This document shows, one piece after another, positions 11,905 through 23,968 of a stretch of DNA of 61,523 nt (the stretch's first letter is position 1; each line of letters starts with the position of its first letter). Source of the stretch: Porogramme epimiltina (taxonomy: Eukaryota; Basidiomycota; Agaricomycetes; Polyporales; Polyporaceae); the NCBI GenBank assembly GCA_900155495.1, contig FTLJ01000697.1:1-61523 (forward strand). Reading direction: 5' to 3'. The notes beneath the pieces were generated by a model that was not told where the DNA came from, searched no databases, and saw nothing but the letters and a program-made list of their open reading frames with translations. A program made the translations under genes and the position numbers.

Positions 11905-13259
11905 CTATGCTCCCCTCGCATATGACCCGTAGAGCTTGATGAGCCTCTCGAAAACCTCACGGATTGCCTCTATTTGGTTTGGAAAACGCTAAGGAGGTAA
12001 CCCAGTTAGCATCAACCCCAGGGGAGAACCGAAAGGAGCCGTACGGCTGTGGGATTTCCATTACCTCCGAGGACAACCGAAAGCTGTTCGATAAGACGAG
12101 TATTGTCATCGAATATCTAAGCGCTGTGAGAACCCCGGAACGTAAGGAGGCTAGACGCAAGACACTAACTTGGAGCCATATATCGGATATTTCCTCAATC
12201 CCCGTTGCGCAATCGCGAACAGTGGCCGTCTAAAACAGGAATATAATTTACCCGTGTATCTGTGAAGAAGTAGATGTGTGAGATTAAGTAAGCTTCTGGT
12301 ATGACGAGCTCCACATGGTTGACTCACACTTATAAACAAATGGTGCTTACGGCGCTCGAGTCTAGGGCCTGAACGAGATTGAAACATATTTGCATCAGTA
12401 CGAGGCCGCACTTATGACAGGGTAGGCCAGAACATACCACGTGAGAGGCGTTTATAGATGTTGTTGTCTTGAAGATGGTGGCAATCCAACTGAAAAACCG
12501 GCCGAAACTAGTCCATGAGTTGTTCGACGGACCATCCATTGAGATGACTGGGCCAAATGAATGATTGTTACTTGAGGGTAGAAGTCAGGATAGGGGTTGA
12601 TTAAGCACGGGCGAGTGCGTACCGGGAATGGTCGCGAGCAGTCGAGAGGATTCCTCTCACGGACGTGGCAAGCTCTTCGAGTCCCAAACGGAACCCCCAG
12701 GAGTCTTCCTTACACTTAGGGAGCTTCTATGGATGGATTTCATTGAGCATCTAGACAGCAAAACGAACATCATAAACTCGAACCGCCCACCTGCAAGAGC
12801 TCGAGTAGCCTTCCATGGATCGCCTGGGCGTCACGCATATCAAAATCATTGAGGATATGTCCGCTGTATTCTGTGTAGGAGGGTACGAGAGTCAGCGAAA
12901 ATCCTTTCGCATTATAGAATACTCGCCATTCATAGTAGCTAAAGCCGTCACGGAGAACTTTTGACTGCCGTGCATGATTACATCAAATTTCTGTTCCTCA
13001 AATGTCAACCGAAGCTCGAATATTCACACGTTAAAAGTCATACCTCCGAGTAGACATTCCATGAAGGATACCGTGAAGACATAACAGGTGAAATGGACTT
13101 GAACAGCCTACTCGTTTCCGTCTTGGTAGTACGGAGGTGGAGAATAGCTGAAAACGCATCGAATTCTACGTCGGCTCTGCGTAGGGGACGTGTTGATTGT
13201 TGGAGGTCCATCGTGGTTGTTGCTCTTGCAGAGTGTCGAACGAGAGGGATCGTCATCAA
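11905..13259 (-). CDS. Predicted helical coiled-coil protein, gene 2 of a tandem pair
   Basis: Product unrecognised. Supported exons are 13259-13044 (start at 13259 or at an inner ATG near 13211), a piece around 13015-12930 with RLTFEEQKFDVIMHG, one ending at 12791 with IHGRLLELLQ, an exon at 12229-12170 reading VRDCATGIEEISDIWLQ, one near 12100 with DDNTRLIEQLSVVLG, and a last exon 11967-11905 ending in LIKLYGSYARGA. The segments PSWNVYSE+AF, EEISDIWLQ and the C-terminal helix correspond in order to WENYYK+AF, ARIWEMV and the final helix of gene 1, so the two are diverged tandem duplicates. Exons between 12790 and 12230 could not be fixed. The gene may be decayed, and the overall model is approximate. 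Confidence 0.4.
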
Positions 13260-14440
13260 TGTATCGCCGTCTCATGGGAGTAGGCAGACACTCACTCTTG
13301 GTCGTTGCAGTTCACCTCCAAGGGGGGCTGAGAGGGGAACACTAGGAGGGGATGCGTGAAGGATGTCGTGGCAGTAGTATGCAGGGACCCGTGTGACCGT
13401 GGACGCCGTGCGCCGTGCCGTGCTTTTTATTTGTAAGCTCGGCCTAGAAGGCGTTTTGCGTCTGTTGAATACCCGCACATCAGAGCCTGGGTGCTTGAAG
13501 GTGGTAGGGCAAGGCAACCTACTGAGGTGCCGGCGGGAACGGATTCTCCTCTAGTGTATGGGGTTTCAACGGGAGATTGTCATACACATACACTTGCATA
13601 TCAGGCCAACTGCAGCAACGCCGCTCCCGTTTATCCTAAACGTAAAGAGTTTCGTAATGGGGAGGGCCGTAGTAGGGACAGGGAAAATTTGGGGATGTTG
13701 CATTGTTATCCGCATGGCTTCGGGGTGTTATCCGCGTGTTAGCGGCGTTATTGGGGTCGCCTGTGAGCGTCCACAATGACGCCGCTAGGAGGGATAAAGT
13801 TTATGAACGAGGCCGAGATGAAGAACTCAAACCTTGGAAGGATCCGTCAACTTTGGAAGCGAGCCTCGCGTTCTAGTAGAACCGATACCGGATCTCCACC
13901 CTGTCACTCGGTAATTCCCAGAGGACAATTGCACCTGGAGAGCGGTGACTCAAGAAGCTTGAACTGTATTCTCTCGTTCCTTGAATTACAATAGCAGCCA
14001 GAGTGCTCGGTGATCCCGATTTTGCCCCATACTGTAGAGGTTGCTTGGGACTATGTTTAGGGGATGGGCGGACGAGCGACAGATCTGCCAAGACTTACCG
14101 CGATAGCCTGCTGCAGCCAGGGTCCATCCCTTGGACACAGTACCACTTCAGTGGTTGGGGTTTGCGCGCGATTATGCATCTGCGGGCGGTTGCTTCTAGT
14201 AGGGGGAATCTCAGCCTACATCAAGGCCGAGCGCTCAGGCTGACTCTACATATGAGCGGAGATAAAGGGGAGAGAGGGGGTGGTGGTGGTCTGATTTCTG
14301 TCGCTGACATTCAGAGGACGAGGTTGTGGGAGAGACTGAGCGCACTGCAAGTATTACCCTGACCATTGCGCCGGGCACTGGCTCTGTGACCAGCGAACAG
14401 CCTGAGGGCGTGCGAAATCATATGCTACGCGACGCGACAA
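13260..14440. other. Gene-poor region
   Basis: Short frames occur on both strands, but none has recognisable motifs or coherent introns. The segment just right of 13260 probably holds the promoter of the minus-strand gene ending there. An A/T-rich AAATAAAAAG on the minus strand near 13424 could be its TATA element. Confidence 0.35.
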
Positions 14441-14449
14441 CGACATCCA

Positions 14450-16245
14450 GGCCTTGTCCGCTTTGCTCTCGAGCTCACTGAACACCATCTATTCTCGGCT
14501 TGCTCAACGAACATTCTCATATTTGGTCTCGCTTCGACCCCCTTCAGCCCGTCACTCATCAAGTTACGCCCGCAATATGCTCCTCATTACCTTCTATTGT
14601 CACGCTGAGCAGCTTGGCGCACATCATCAGCGACCACCCCTACGTATCGCGTCACTATAGTCCCTCGAACGTGTCCTAATTTGCGTATGTTCCTCACCCC
14701 ACGTCTTATCACTCACATTCGCTGAGTTTCAGCGGAGTTATTTGCCGTGCCGCGGACCTTCATACGTACCCAAGATGGAAGGCAGCGGCGCATTCATCAG
14801 GTGATGGCCGAGCCGCGTCGGAGAAAGAGGTGTTCTGTGTGGTAAGTTTTCTACATGGTTAACAAGTGGTGGTTTTGGTTCTGATATGCACAATGCTGCC
14901 CCCTCGCGGCGTCTGCACTGTGTGGTACGTCTCAAGTACTGTCATATGATCGAGCAATTCTTTCTCGCTATGTGCGTAGAACATCTATTGTCGCCACTGT
15001 GCAGACGTCACCTTCAAAGCTCTTGACATCGCCCCTCGTACAGAGATATCCTCCCACTTCCAAGGCCTGATAGCCGCAAACACGGGCGATTGCGGTGAGC
15101 CACATTCTTCCCCCTTCTTCGCCTCAAGGCTGACTCGAGTCGCCCGTATGCCCGTCGCGCTCACCTCATGTTACCGGAGTTAAGTTTCGATAGGCGTCGG
15201 CCTGCCACCTTCCGATCAATATGGAACTACTGTCACCTATGCGTGTGGGCTTAAGAGGGTCCAAGGAGAATTTAGTCCGGGGTCAGATGAGTGCGCGCCT
15301 GCACACCAGGTAGTTGGGAGGCTTCATCAGCGCTCGGCCTTGCGAGGTGCTGCAGTGTTGCTGTGGCGCTGCGCTTACCCTTTCACCCCACTCCGTTCCA
15401 CGACACCACTCTGCCAGTGAAGGGGGCTGAGCACCACGAATAGCAGACATCCACGCGGCAACCGCTGCGCCGCAATGCTGTCAGTCCTCCTCAACGAAGG
15501 TGTTAGGTCACTCAAATTGGGTCCTGCTCCCCACATCAAGAGGGCGTCCCCCGAGCGTCCGATGGCTTCAATGGCCCATTCCGAAAATCGAGCCACTGTG
15601 GTCCCACGGCTGTCGGAATCCGAGGGCGAAACGCTGGAGTTAATCGCACTCCCCTGAGTAAGTCTCGGTGCGGAACATGACCTCACTTACCAAATAGGAA
15701 CAGGAACCCTGCCGTTACCACATGAGCCGGGTTCCCGTTCAACTGGGTCGATCTTGGATTCGTCGTCAGTCCTTTGGTTCCTTGTACGAACTTGCTCCTA
15801 ACTTTGGTATGTTTTAGTGGTCAGGATGTTCCTTTCTCGGGATGTACCACGCTTGTCACGACCTTTGTGCCGCGCACTATCACCACCATTCTCTATGGCT
15901 CTGAGAGGTATGGCGTCACTTCCCCAGCCTATCCAAGTACTCGTCTCCGGATGGCATGCTGGGACACCCTGTGACGGCACCGTAGCGCTCAGCCAGGCTC
16001 AGCCTAAGCCTGTGTCGGCGCTACAAGGGAATAGATCGATGAACACCCAATCAGAGTCCAACAACCAACTAGCCCAAGAGCATGAGACCAGAGCGTGTGC
16101 AGGCTTCGCTCGGAGAGAGGGTAGCGTGGCAAGGTGCGAAGAGCCATGGTCATTTGCTAGTGACACGATGGCAAGGGACAAGCAATCCGGTGAGCAATTA
16201 TCGAGGTGGTACTTGCTGGCTGACGTGTCGCTGCTCCTTTAGCGT
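14450..16245 (+). pseudogene. Possible multi-exon gene or gene relic, product unknown
   Basis: Several plus-strand stretches look like exons with good splice sites. One of these, at about 14730-14842, encodes DLHTYPRWKAAAHSSG and ends at a GTAAGT donor. Another, near 14980-15092, encodes NIYCRHCADVTFKALD and ends at a GTGAGC donor. A third, near 15194-15310, encodes DQYGTTVTYACGLKRVQ. A fourth, near 15700-15803, encodes CRYHMSRVPVQLGRSW. A CxxC/CxxxC pattern is visible, but no family is recognised. One continuous phase could not be kept through 15450-15660, where all three frames are open and the best one meets a TGA exactly at the donor. It may be a decayed gene or mobile-element remnant. 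Confidence 0.22.
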
Positions 16246-17100
16246 GAGTCCCTAAGCAACCCTATGTTCGAAAGGCTATCTCGGGCTGGTTGTAGGCCCG
16301 GACGCGGTGAGGTACGCCGTAATTCCGATCGGACCTAAACTACGTACCTTTCGTGTTTCGAGGTGACAAACCGAGTAGAAGAGATGCAGCACGTGGTCGG
16401 ATGAGGGAAGAGAGTGGACTATGCAGGGAACGGCTCCTGGGGTTTCCGAAATCCTAGCACGACCAGATTACGTACTTGGACTGCGGAGCATGCACGTGCT
16501 TGTAGCTCATCAAGGTCGTTCTACCTGAAGTCATTGGAGTAGACTCTTCGTATGCGCTGTACCGTTCCAAAAGGCTGTTTGCATCCGAGTCTCCAGTAAA
16601 CAAACCATTAATGGTAAACGGCTATGGGGTGCGCTGTGCTATAGGGCGCGTTCCGAGTTGCACCAAGGAGCTCGTGTATGATGGGCGTTTGCGGCCATTC
16701 CTTGGGGGGCGCGTAGTATCGGTAGCCGATTCGCAGCTGAGATTACAAAAACTTAGCATCTACGTAAAACATATTGATATTGGTCACAGGTGGTCGTTTC
16801 TCAAACTTGCCTTGAGGCTGCTGGGAAGTTACTCAGTCGATAGGCCCGCCGTCATAGTTGTGTGGGCGCTTCATAGCGTACCCGTCATTATAGATAGGCG
16901 CCAAGAGAGATAAGATTGCGATTTTTCGTCGGACTTTGCTTGCTCATCGACATCTCGGTGCCGTTGCATGACTCTCCCCTCCTCGCTCTCGCTCTTCGTT
17001 TTAGTTCTTGGTCATCTCCTTACGCACACTACACCCTCTGCCTTCCCCTCCACGATCATCCAGCGGGTGCTGCATACCAAAGCGATATCAACACTCGACC
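16246..17100. other. Upstream region of NMD3
   Basis: No gene is supported in this stretch. The last 150 bases before the NMD3 start are rich in CT runs, as is usual for TATA-less housekeeping promoters of fungi. Confidence 0.35.
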
Positions 17101-19180
17101 ATGGAGTTCGTGCCAGCTCCTGCGGTTCACCGAGTCCTCTGCGCGGATTGCGGCACGCCTATCGTCCCCAACTCTGCAAATCTTTGCGTCGCATGTCTCA
17201 GGAATACTATTGACATCACGGAGGGTATACCAAAACAAGGTATGCGACCACTCTGATAAGCACGTCCTCGTTCTGTCCCTATGCTATCACTTCCATCGAC
17301 CACTTCGAACTTTCATACCGCCCCCCACCCCATATCTTCATTTCTGGTTCATCATGGCGCGGAGGACAGACAGAGGCCTCAATAGGGGTTACTGTCTGTG
17401 GAGAGAAGCAACCCGATGGCGCGTCTTCTATGTCTGTGGCCCCTGTCGTCTGTCCGTTGTCACCCGCGTTTGCTGCCTCAGATGGCCTATCTCGCATATT
17501 GAATGCGCTCAATCTTGTTTTGTCGTTAGGAGTGCCATACCCCTCTATGCAATGCTCGTGAACGCGATCATGTGTGCTGATTATTCACAGCATCTGTGTC
17601 CTTCTGCAGGAATTGCGAACGGTTTCTCTCCCCCCCTGCGAGCTGGACGATCGCACGACCCGAGTCACAAGAACTCCTCGCAATATGCCTCAAGAAGCTC
17701 AAGGGTCTCAACAAAGTCCGTCTCACAGAGGCGCACTTCATCTGGACAGAACCGCATTCGAAACGACTGCGAGTCTCCCTCACCATTCAGAAGGAGGTCC
17801 TGACCGCGACGATCCTGGAGCAGATCTTTGAGATCGAGTTCCTCGTTCAGTACGGCCAATGCCCCGACTGTACGAAGCTGGCCGCGAAGAACACCTGGAA
17901 GGCTCTCGTGCAGGTCCGGCAAAAGGTTCCGCACAAGCGGACGTTCCTCTTCCTTGAGCAGCTCATCCTCAAGCACGGCGCGCAGAAGGATACGATCTCG
18001 GTGAAGGAGGTGAAGGATGGGTTGGACTTCTTCTACAGTTCGCGGAGTCACGCGCAGAAGATGGTTGAGTTCTTGACAGGAGTTGTCCCCATACGGTGCG
18101 TCGCCAACAGCCCTCCTAACATGTCGCGTGTCCTGACCTCGGTGTAGGTCAAAGTCGTCGGAGCAGCTCATCTCCGCCGACACACACACGAGCACCGCCA
18201 ACTTCAAATACACCTACTCCGTCGAGATCGCACCCTTGTGCAAGGACGACCTCACATGTATACCGCCAAAACTTGCCAGACAGATGAGCAACATCTCTCC
18301 CCTTACCCTCTGCGTCCGCGTTGGCAACTCGCTCCACCTCATGGACCCCGCAACGCTGCAAACCGTCGAAATCACTGCCCCCGTGTACTGGCGCACGCCC
18401 TTCGATTCGCTTGTGAGCGTAACGGACCTCGTCGAGTTCACCGTGCTCGATGTCGAGCCGTCCGGCCAGACGCGTGGCAAGTGGGTCCTCGCGGACGCGC
18501 AGGTCGCGCTTTCGGGCGCGTTCCGCTCGCACGCGGACGACGGGGACGCGATGGCGACGGACTTTGATGGCGGCGCGGACAGCCAAATCTTCCACACGCG
18601 CACGCACCTCGGCGGGATCCTGCAGCCGGGCGACGCCGCTCTGGGCTACTTCCTGACGAACACGAACTTCAACTCGGACGACTTCGCGGCGCTGCCCGCG
18701 CACCGCGTGCCCGACGTCGTGCTCGTGAAGAAGGCGTACCCGAACCGCCGCAAGAAGAACAAGCCGCGCGCGTGGAAGCTGCGCAGCATCGCGAAGGAGG
18801 AGGGCGAGGAGGGCGAGACGGGCGGCGGGCGCGGCGTCGTGGGCCGCTTGGGCGGGCGCGACCAGCGCAAGGTCGAGGAGGACTACGAGCTTTTCCTCAG
18901 GGACCTCGAGGAGGACGAGGAGATGCGTGGCGCAGTCAACTTGTACCGCAGCAAGAACGACCGGCCCGGCGCGGGCTCCGGTCTTGCGGGTGGGAAGACT
19001 CGGCGGAAGGGCCAGGGCCAGTTCGACATGGACGTGGACGAGGCTGCGGCGCACGGGCAGGCGGGCACGGCGATGGAGACGACCGACGGGGAGGACGAAG
19101 AGGAGGAGCCGGACTTCCCGGATGTGAAGCTCGACGAGCTCCTGGAGGACTTCGACGAGATGACGCTGGAGGACGCGTGA
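17101..19180 (+). CDS. NMD3: 60S ribosomal export protein NMD3
   Basis: Adaptor that binds late pre-60S subunits and recruits the exportin Crm1, leaving the nucleus with the subunit. Three exons (17101-17239, 17591-18095, 18148-19180) join in phase to 558 aa. The N-terminus carries the CxxC zinc-binding pairs of the family (CADC, CVAC, FCRNC, CPDC) within about the first 150 residues. The conserved HFIWTEPHS, QRxxHKRTFLFLEQLIL-type region and KSSEQLISAD follow. The C-terminus has a lysine/arginine-rich segment (KKNKPRAWKLR) and an acidic tail with leucine-rich LDELLEDFDEM, resembling the nuclear export signal of yeast Nmd3. Intron 1 is unusually long here (351 nt). Identification is secure from the zinc-finger order and central motifs. 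Confidence 0.95.
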
Positions 19181-20843
19181 TGGGTGGTGAGGCGGTGTGT
19201 CTGGCAGTTGTAGAAGATTGTATCATCGTACGCAGCCGTGTTGCTTCCCCTGTAGCGGTACATCCTCTAACTGTACTCTCTAGTCGTGTTTTCTACATAG
19301 GTTTAATAGAGTGTTGCGTTGTGAAGTTTTGAAGTTTTTTTTTTCCGCGCGTCTAGAATATGTCACGTGCTAGGGCATGGTGACGATGCCGGGTTCGAAT
19401 GCGGGCTCAGCGGAAGCCTGAGACCGCCGGGTTAGCTTCGAACTTCGAAGTTTTCAATCACTTCTACCGGCACAGTGTTGCGCGACACCCGATCTCGACG
19501 GGGCTCTGCAAGTGCTTCTCAGGTATGATCACCATCTGTATGTCCGATCAACGTGGTACATCGCCAGACGGCTACATTGGCTCCCCTCACCCTCGACGGT
19601 AACATCAGGCGGATTCTCCACTACATCCGGTGTAAAAAACCTTTGTAGTGGAGCCTAGGTAGGTAGTTTTATATCTTCCCTTGCGTTCTTCTGATGTTTG
19701 AGATGAGCAGGCGTCCAATGCGAGATGCACCTCAGCAGCCTGAGACGGACAGCAGCACGGCCACACCTGGAGACGGCGAACTATGCCGGGTACCTGTCAT
19801 ATGCGAGATGCGGGTTTTGGCTCGTCGTCCAATTATATTCGTAACTATGAATAGCGACACAAATGCTCACGCGCATCGTATCTAGATTGCCTGTGGCTGT
19901 TTCGACCTCCTAACAACCTTGAACCAACCTCCGTACTTGCGTCCACAACATCAGCGACGTTTAAACCCCGTTCGTAGCCAAATGGGATATGGCACATGAG
20001 ATAAACCCCATACTAAAGAGCCCTCAAGGCATACGCTTCCAAATTCCTGACCTGCATAAAGCATGTGTCGTGTCATCATCTAACAGAAGGATGTCTAACC
20101 AGCAGGAATAGCGAAGCCGGTAAGCACTGGTGCAAATGAACCTCGGTTAAAGTGACCCACATATTGTTATTGCAGCTGGGTCGCGCAACCTTTCTCAAGC
20201 GCATAGCCGTGGCACGATATAACGAGAACTCTAGAGGATGGCCATCACTGCCTGTTAAAGCACTTGAGGTGCTGTCGCCGCACATTTGTGTCGGGCAATC
20301 ACATCTCCCGCGCTGTCGTGTTTTGCCCTGCTAATCACCGGTCTTTCTACCCCGTAGAATTCACATCTCATGGAGCGTTGCGGCACAATCCGCTATACGA
20401 CATTACGACAGCAGAAATGCAGTGCAACCTGCCTCACATCCGCATCCCCCGAAGCTCCTGAAGGATATGGCTATCCATCCGATATCACCGTTTCTAGCAC
20501 TGATACTCTTGTTAAGGGTTTCAGGCAGCTACATACCCCTCGAATTCCACCACATAGAGCAGGTTGAACAGATTATATGGATGAGTTAAACATTGCAAGG
20601 TATGCCTCACCGCTCGCCCTAGGGTGACTCAGCCTGACTGCAAAGATGCAAAGATCGCCCGTCTTTTTAGGGTTCAATCCCGCTCATCACAACATCGCCT
20701 TGCTCACAGCTAGACACAGCACGTTTGCTTTATACCTCTACTGCGATAATTGCTCACGTGGGTATCAGAATAAGAATTGCCTACAGCCCTGGACCAGACC
20801 TGGTTTCGCAGACGCTTAGACGCTTGAGCGGCGGGCGGTGATG
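19181..20843. other. Intergenic region between NMD3 and the Cys-rich gene
   Basis: The 3' flank of NMD3 includes a short poly-T run near 19332. The rest has only short frames with no motifs. A T-arm-like sequence near 20670 was considered as a tRNA and rejected. Confidence 0.4.
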
Positions 20844-20851
20844 TATATAAA
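20844..20851 (+). promoter_or_regulatory. TATA box of the Cys-rich secreted protein gene
   Basis: TATATAAA lies 114-121 nt upstream of the start at 20965. The intervening leader is CT-rich, consistent with a TATA-driven inducible promoter. Confidence 0.55.
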
Positions 20852-20964
20852 CCGAGCCAGGACTGGGTTTCAAGAGCAAGACAGATACCTCGAGCACCTC
20901 AAGCTCGACGTGCTTACTCTATCCCCCTATATCTGCATCCCGCACCTCCGTCTCTCTTCTAGCC

Positions 20965-21434
20965 ATGAAGCACCTCATCACCTTTGCCGCCCTCGCCGCA
21001 GCTGTCAGCCAGGTCTCCGCCATCTGCCCTGGCTTCAACTACGCCATCGGCAAGCAGATCAACATTGCGGGGGGTGTATCGCGATGTAAGTCCCATTTGA
21101 ACCTACGACACGCCTTGATCTGACCTCTTTCTTTTGTAGTCAACGTCTATGATGACAGCTGCAATGTCGTCGACGGGCTCACCACCAACGAGCCCCCTTG
21201 TGACCAAGGCATATTTGGCTGTTCTCCGTCTTCCACTCTTTTCAGCCAGTACACGAGCACATTCACGGGGCTCATCTATGCCTGCCGTACCGACCCGAAC
21301 TCGGGCGTGTGTGGTAACAATACCATTTCTGTCTGTGTGAGTAACCAACGAATGTTGTTTTGGTTGGTCACTTGTCAGTATATCGATGACGAAATTGGGG
21401 CTTGCTCAAACAGTGCCGCAATGATGGAAATTAA
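20965..21434 (+). CDS. Small secreted cysteine-rich protein
   Basis: Function unknown. Three exons (20965-21085, 21140-21336, 21414-21434) give 112 aa in phase. The N-terminus MKHLITFAALAAAVSQVSA is a clear signal peptide. The mature part, starting at ICPGFNYAIG, contains eight cysteines, including a terminal CC formed exactly at the last splice junction. An even number of Cys and small size suggest a disulfide-stabilised extracellular protein of the effector-like class common in agaricomycetes. It is not a hydrophobin, because the hydrophobin spacing with two internal CC doublets is absent. The last coding exon holds only six codons plus the stop. A strong TATA box precedes the gene. Confidence 0.8.
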
Positions 21435-21663
21435 GGAGGGCGTATCGAATCTACGGAACAGCGGAGCTCGAAGTCGGTGTATGAATATGATCGTGTACCT
21501 ATGCGCGTGATACAGTGGAAGCATGTAACAGAGTGTTATAACGCGAATGCAGTCCTAGTGAAGTCATAGTATAACCAACGGGTCTGAGTGACAACTATGT
21601 CGCTCTGTCAGACCGGTGAGCCCTATCGAGGGGCATCGCTCATGCGCAGAATGGCTCTACAGG

Positions 21664-22608
21664 CTACCACGGGATGATGCTTCCGTCATACCGGAAGAAC
21701 TTCCCGCTGTCCTCGTTTGTAAGGGAAGTGACGAGCTTGACAATGTGGGAGACGGAGAACTCAGGTTCCAGCACGGCTCCCTCGCCTCCCATCGCTATGT
21801 GATGCTTGAGTCGCGCTTTCTGAGAGGGATGAGGACTATCGCTCACCAGTCTTTACCCACCCGGGGTCGACGAGCACGGTAGTGATGTCGGGTCGTTCGG
21901 CCTTCTGCTTGTACGTCTGAAATGATATCCATAAAAATGAGCCTAATGGGATAAAGATAGAGAACGAAGTACTTACAAGCATGTTCAGCATTGTCTTGCT
22001 CATACTGTACGTCGCGCACTTGTCTCCAATGTCAAGACCAATGCTGGCGAGTCCACTGGTAACGTTCACAATCGTCTTCTTCGTGCTGCGCTCAAGGAGG
22101 GGCAGGTACGCCTGGGCGACAACGGCAGGGCCGATCACATTGGACTGAATAGTACTCAGGAGTATTTTGGGGTCAAATGCGAACGCTGTGTCATTCCCTT
22201 GATTCTGGGGGGGTATTAGTCAATCTATCACGACTCGCGGAGTCACTCAGTGTGGGCCGCTTACCACAGCAGCGTTATTGTAGATGTAATCAATGGTCGC
22301 GCCCTCTCCTAGCAATGTGGTGACCGTCTGCACGGATGCGCGGATCGACGCTTCATCCGCAACGTCGAGGCGCACGACGTGGAGAGTTCCCTGCGCAGTA
22401 GCTTTAAGGGCCTGCAAGTCCGTTGCACTGTCCGGGTTGCGGCATGTTGCCACGACTGTATTAGTGGGAATCGCGAGGAGCTGCTTGGTCAGCTCCAAAC
22501 CGATCCCGCGGGATGTACTGTCATTTCGGGCGACGTGAGCGTGGACGAGTAGGGGATGAAAACGGGAGCTACGAACCCAGTAATCAGCCACGTTGCCTTG
22601 TCGGACAT
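21664..22608 (-). CDS. Short-chain dehydrogenase/reductase (C-factor/sniffer-like), SDR1
   Basis: NAD(P)-dependent oxidoreductase, probably cytosolic; substrate unknown. Five exons (22608-22577, 22517-22265, 22204-21977, 21916-21847, 21794-21664) join in phase to 237 aa. The cofactor-binding glycine motif TGTSRGIG is formed across intron 1. The NNAAV motif follows, at a position that is NNAG in most classical SDRs, and the catalytic YSMSK lies near residue 160. The small size, the motif VDPGWVKT and the C-terminal SGKFFRYDGSIIPW are typical of the fungal C-factor/sniffer subgroup of carbonyl reductases. A paralogue with the same exon plan starts 1.36 kb away on the opposite strand (divergent). 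Confidence 0.9.
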
Positions 22609-22700
22609 ACTGCGCTGCTCCTGGGCTCAACGGAGGTTTTTGTTCAGATTGCAGAGAGAACCGTGCGCAGGGACTCTACTCTCCGTTAGAGGAGTCTGGC

Positions 22701-22708
22701 TTTATATA
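22701..22708 (-). promoter_or_regulatory. TATA box of SDR1
   Basis: TATATAAA on the minus strand lies about 93-100 nt upstream of the SDR1 start. It supports the short first exon. Confidence 0.55.
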
Positions 22709-23903
22709 CGGCATTGCGTCTGGGTTGGTCCCAGTCCCTTTTCTGCACCTGAATGGCGGTCAGATGGCGGTGTCTGAGTTCCTGCGGGAAATCGTCGGGG
22801 AATCGAGATAGGAAGAGCTACTCATAGAACGGTGCGGCAGGAGCTCCGTAGAAGGAAGATACGCCGAAACATTCTATTTCAACGTTATCCTAAAGCTCTT
22901 CAGTCTTTGCACAGCGCGTGGTACTTATGTTCGCAGCACCGTTTCCCAAGAACTGGGCAAATTCACGTGAAGAGCCCTCGAATGAGCGACCAGGTTACAG
23001 TATTGACGTAGTCCTACGCGACTCACCAGTACAAACGACGTTACTGAAATGAAGATCCCTGAGACCAGCTCGTGCACGACGATGACTGGGCAGAGTACTA
23101 CTAACGATCTGGTCAGTGGCTGTATACAAGACTGATAAGGGACAACCGCTTCGTGTTTCGGTCTCGGAAATGGCTAGGGAGGGTGCCGATTCGGGATTCC
23201 CACGATTGTCATGTCACGTGGACACTCCCAACGCGACAAGGTTGAATTCCGAGTCGGACTTGTCCTCAGATTCTCCGCCCAATACGCCCACTTCAGCACG
23301 CTTGATGTTATATTTCCGAGGCATTCTTCTCGCATCCCAGCACTTTTGGCATGGCACGAGGGTAGAGGGTGGTTGAGACCTAATTGGATGCTTTGACCCC
23401 CTACAAATCGGCACTGTACGCGCGTCCTACTTCCTCCCGTGGGCCGATATGAGCTTCGGTCTGCACGTTCCGTGTGACTGTCTGTCGTAGCTGTTCCCAC
23501 ATTGACCCGCCTTTTACAGATGGACTCGACATCAGTCATTTCATCAAGCTCTCTACACAGCCACACATCTCGGTCAAATTCGTCAGCAAACTCGACACGC
23601 AATGATGTGGCTGTCACTTCAGTGACCCACATCATCCTCCGAGCTGCTCAGTGGCATCTTTCCTATGGTTACAGACCTCCCTCGATTATTAACCAAGGGC
23701 ACGGGACGCACCATGTACATCAAATGTGGATCGAAACGTGCCTGAATTGGCATGATTGGCCGTCCTCTCCACCCTTTTCCGCTGGAGTTGAGTCGTATTA
23801 GGTGCTTGAGGTGCGTATGAGAACACGCCTGGGCGGACGCGTGGATGATGTGCCGACATTTCGGGTGACTGATGAGGCACTACAAGCTACCATGAAAATC
23901 TCA
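22709..23903. other. Divergent intergenic region between SDR1 and SDR2
   Basis: About 1.2 kb with no supportable gene. It holds both promoters of the head-to-head SDR1/SDR2 pair, so shared regulation is possible. The minus-strand frame at 23174-23635 has no motif and looks accidental. Confidence 0.4.
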
Positions 23904-23910
23904 TATAAAA
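23904..23910 (+). promoter_or_regulatory. TATA box of SDR2
   Basis: TATAAAA lies 59-65 nt upstream of the SDR2 start codon. Confidence 0.55.
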
Positions 23911-23968
23911 GCCCCTGCAAAGCGACACCGACGGTCATCTCATACCAACCCTTCCTCCATACTTCGAA

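Noticed and set aside
19380..19410. GGGTTCGAAT sequence resembling a tRNA B box
   Set aside because: The flanking bases do not form a T-stem and no cloverleaf can be drawn.
20580..20692. Possible tRNA with GGGTTCAATCCC and complementary ends GATGAGT/GCTCATC
   Set aside because: The A-box consensus and D-stem are missing, and the length would require a large intron. Judged a chance match.
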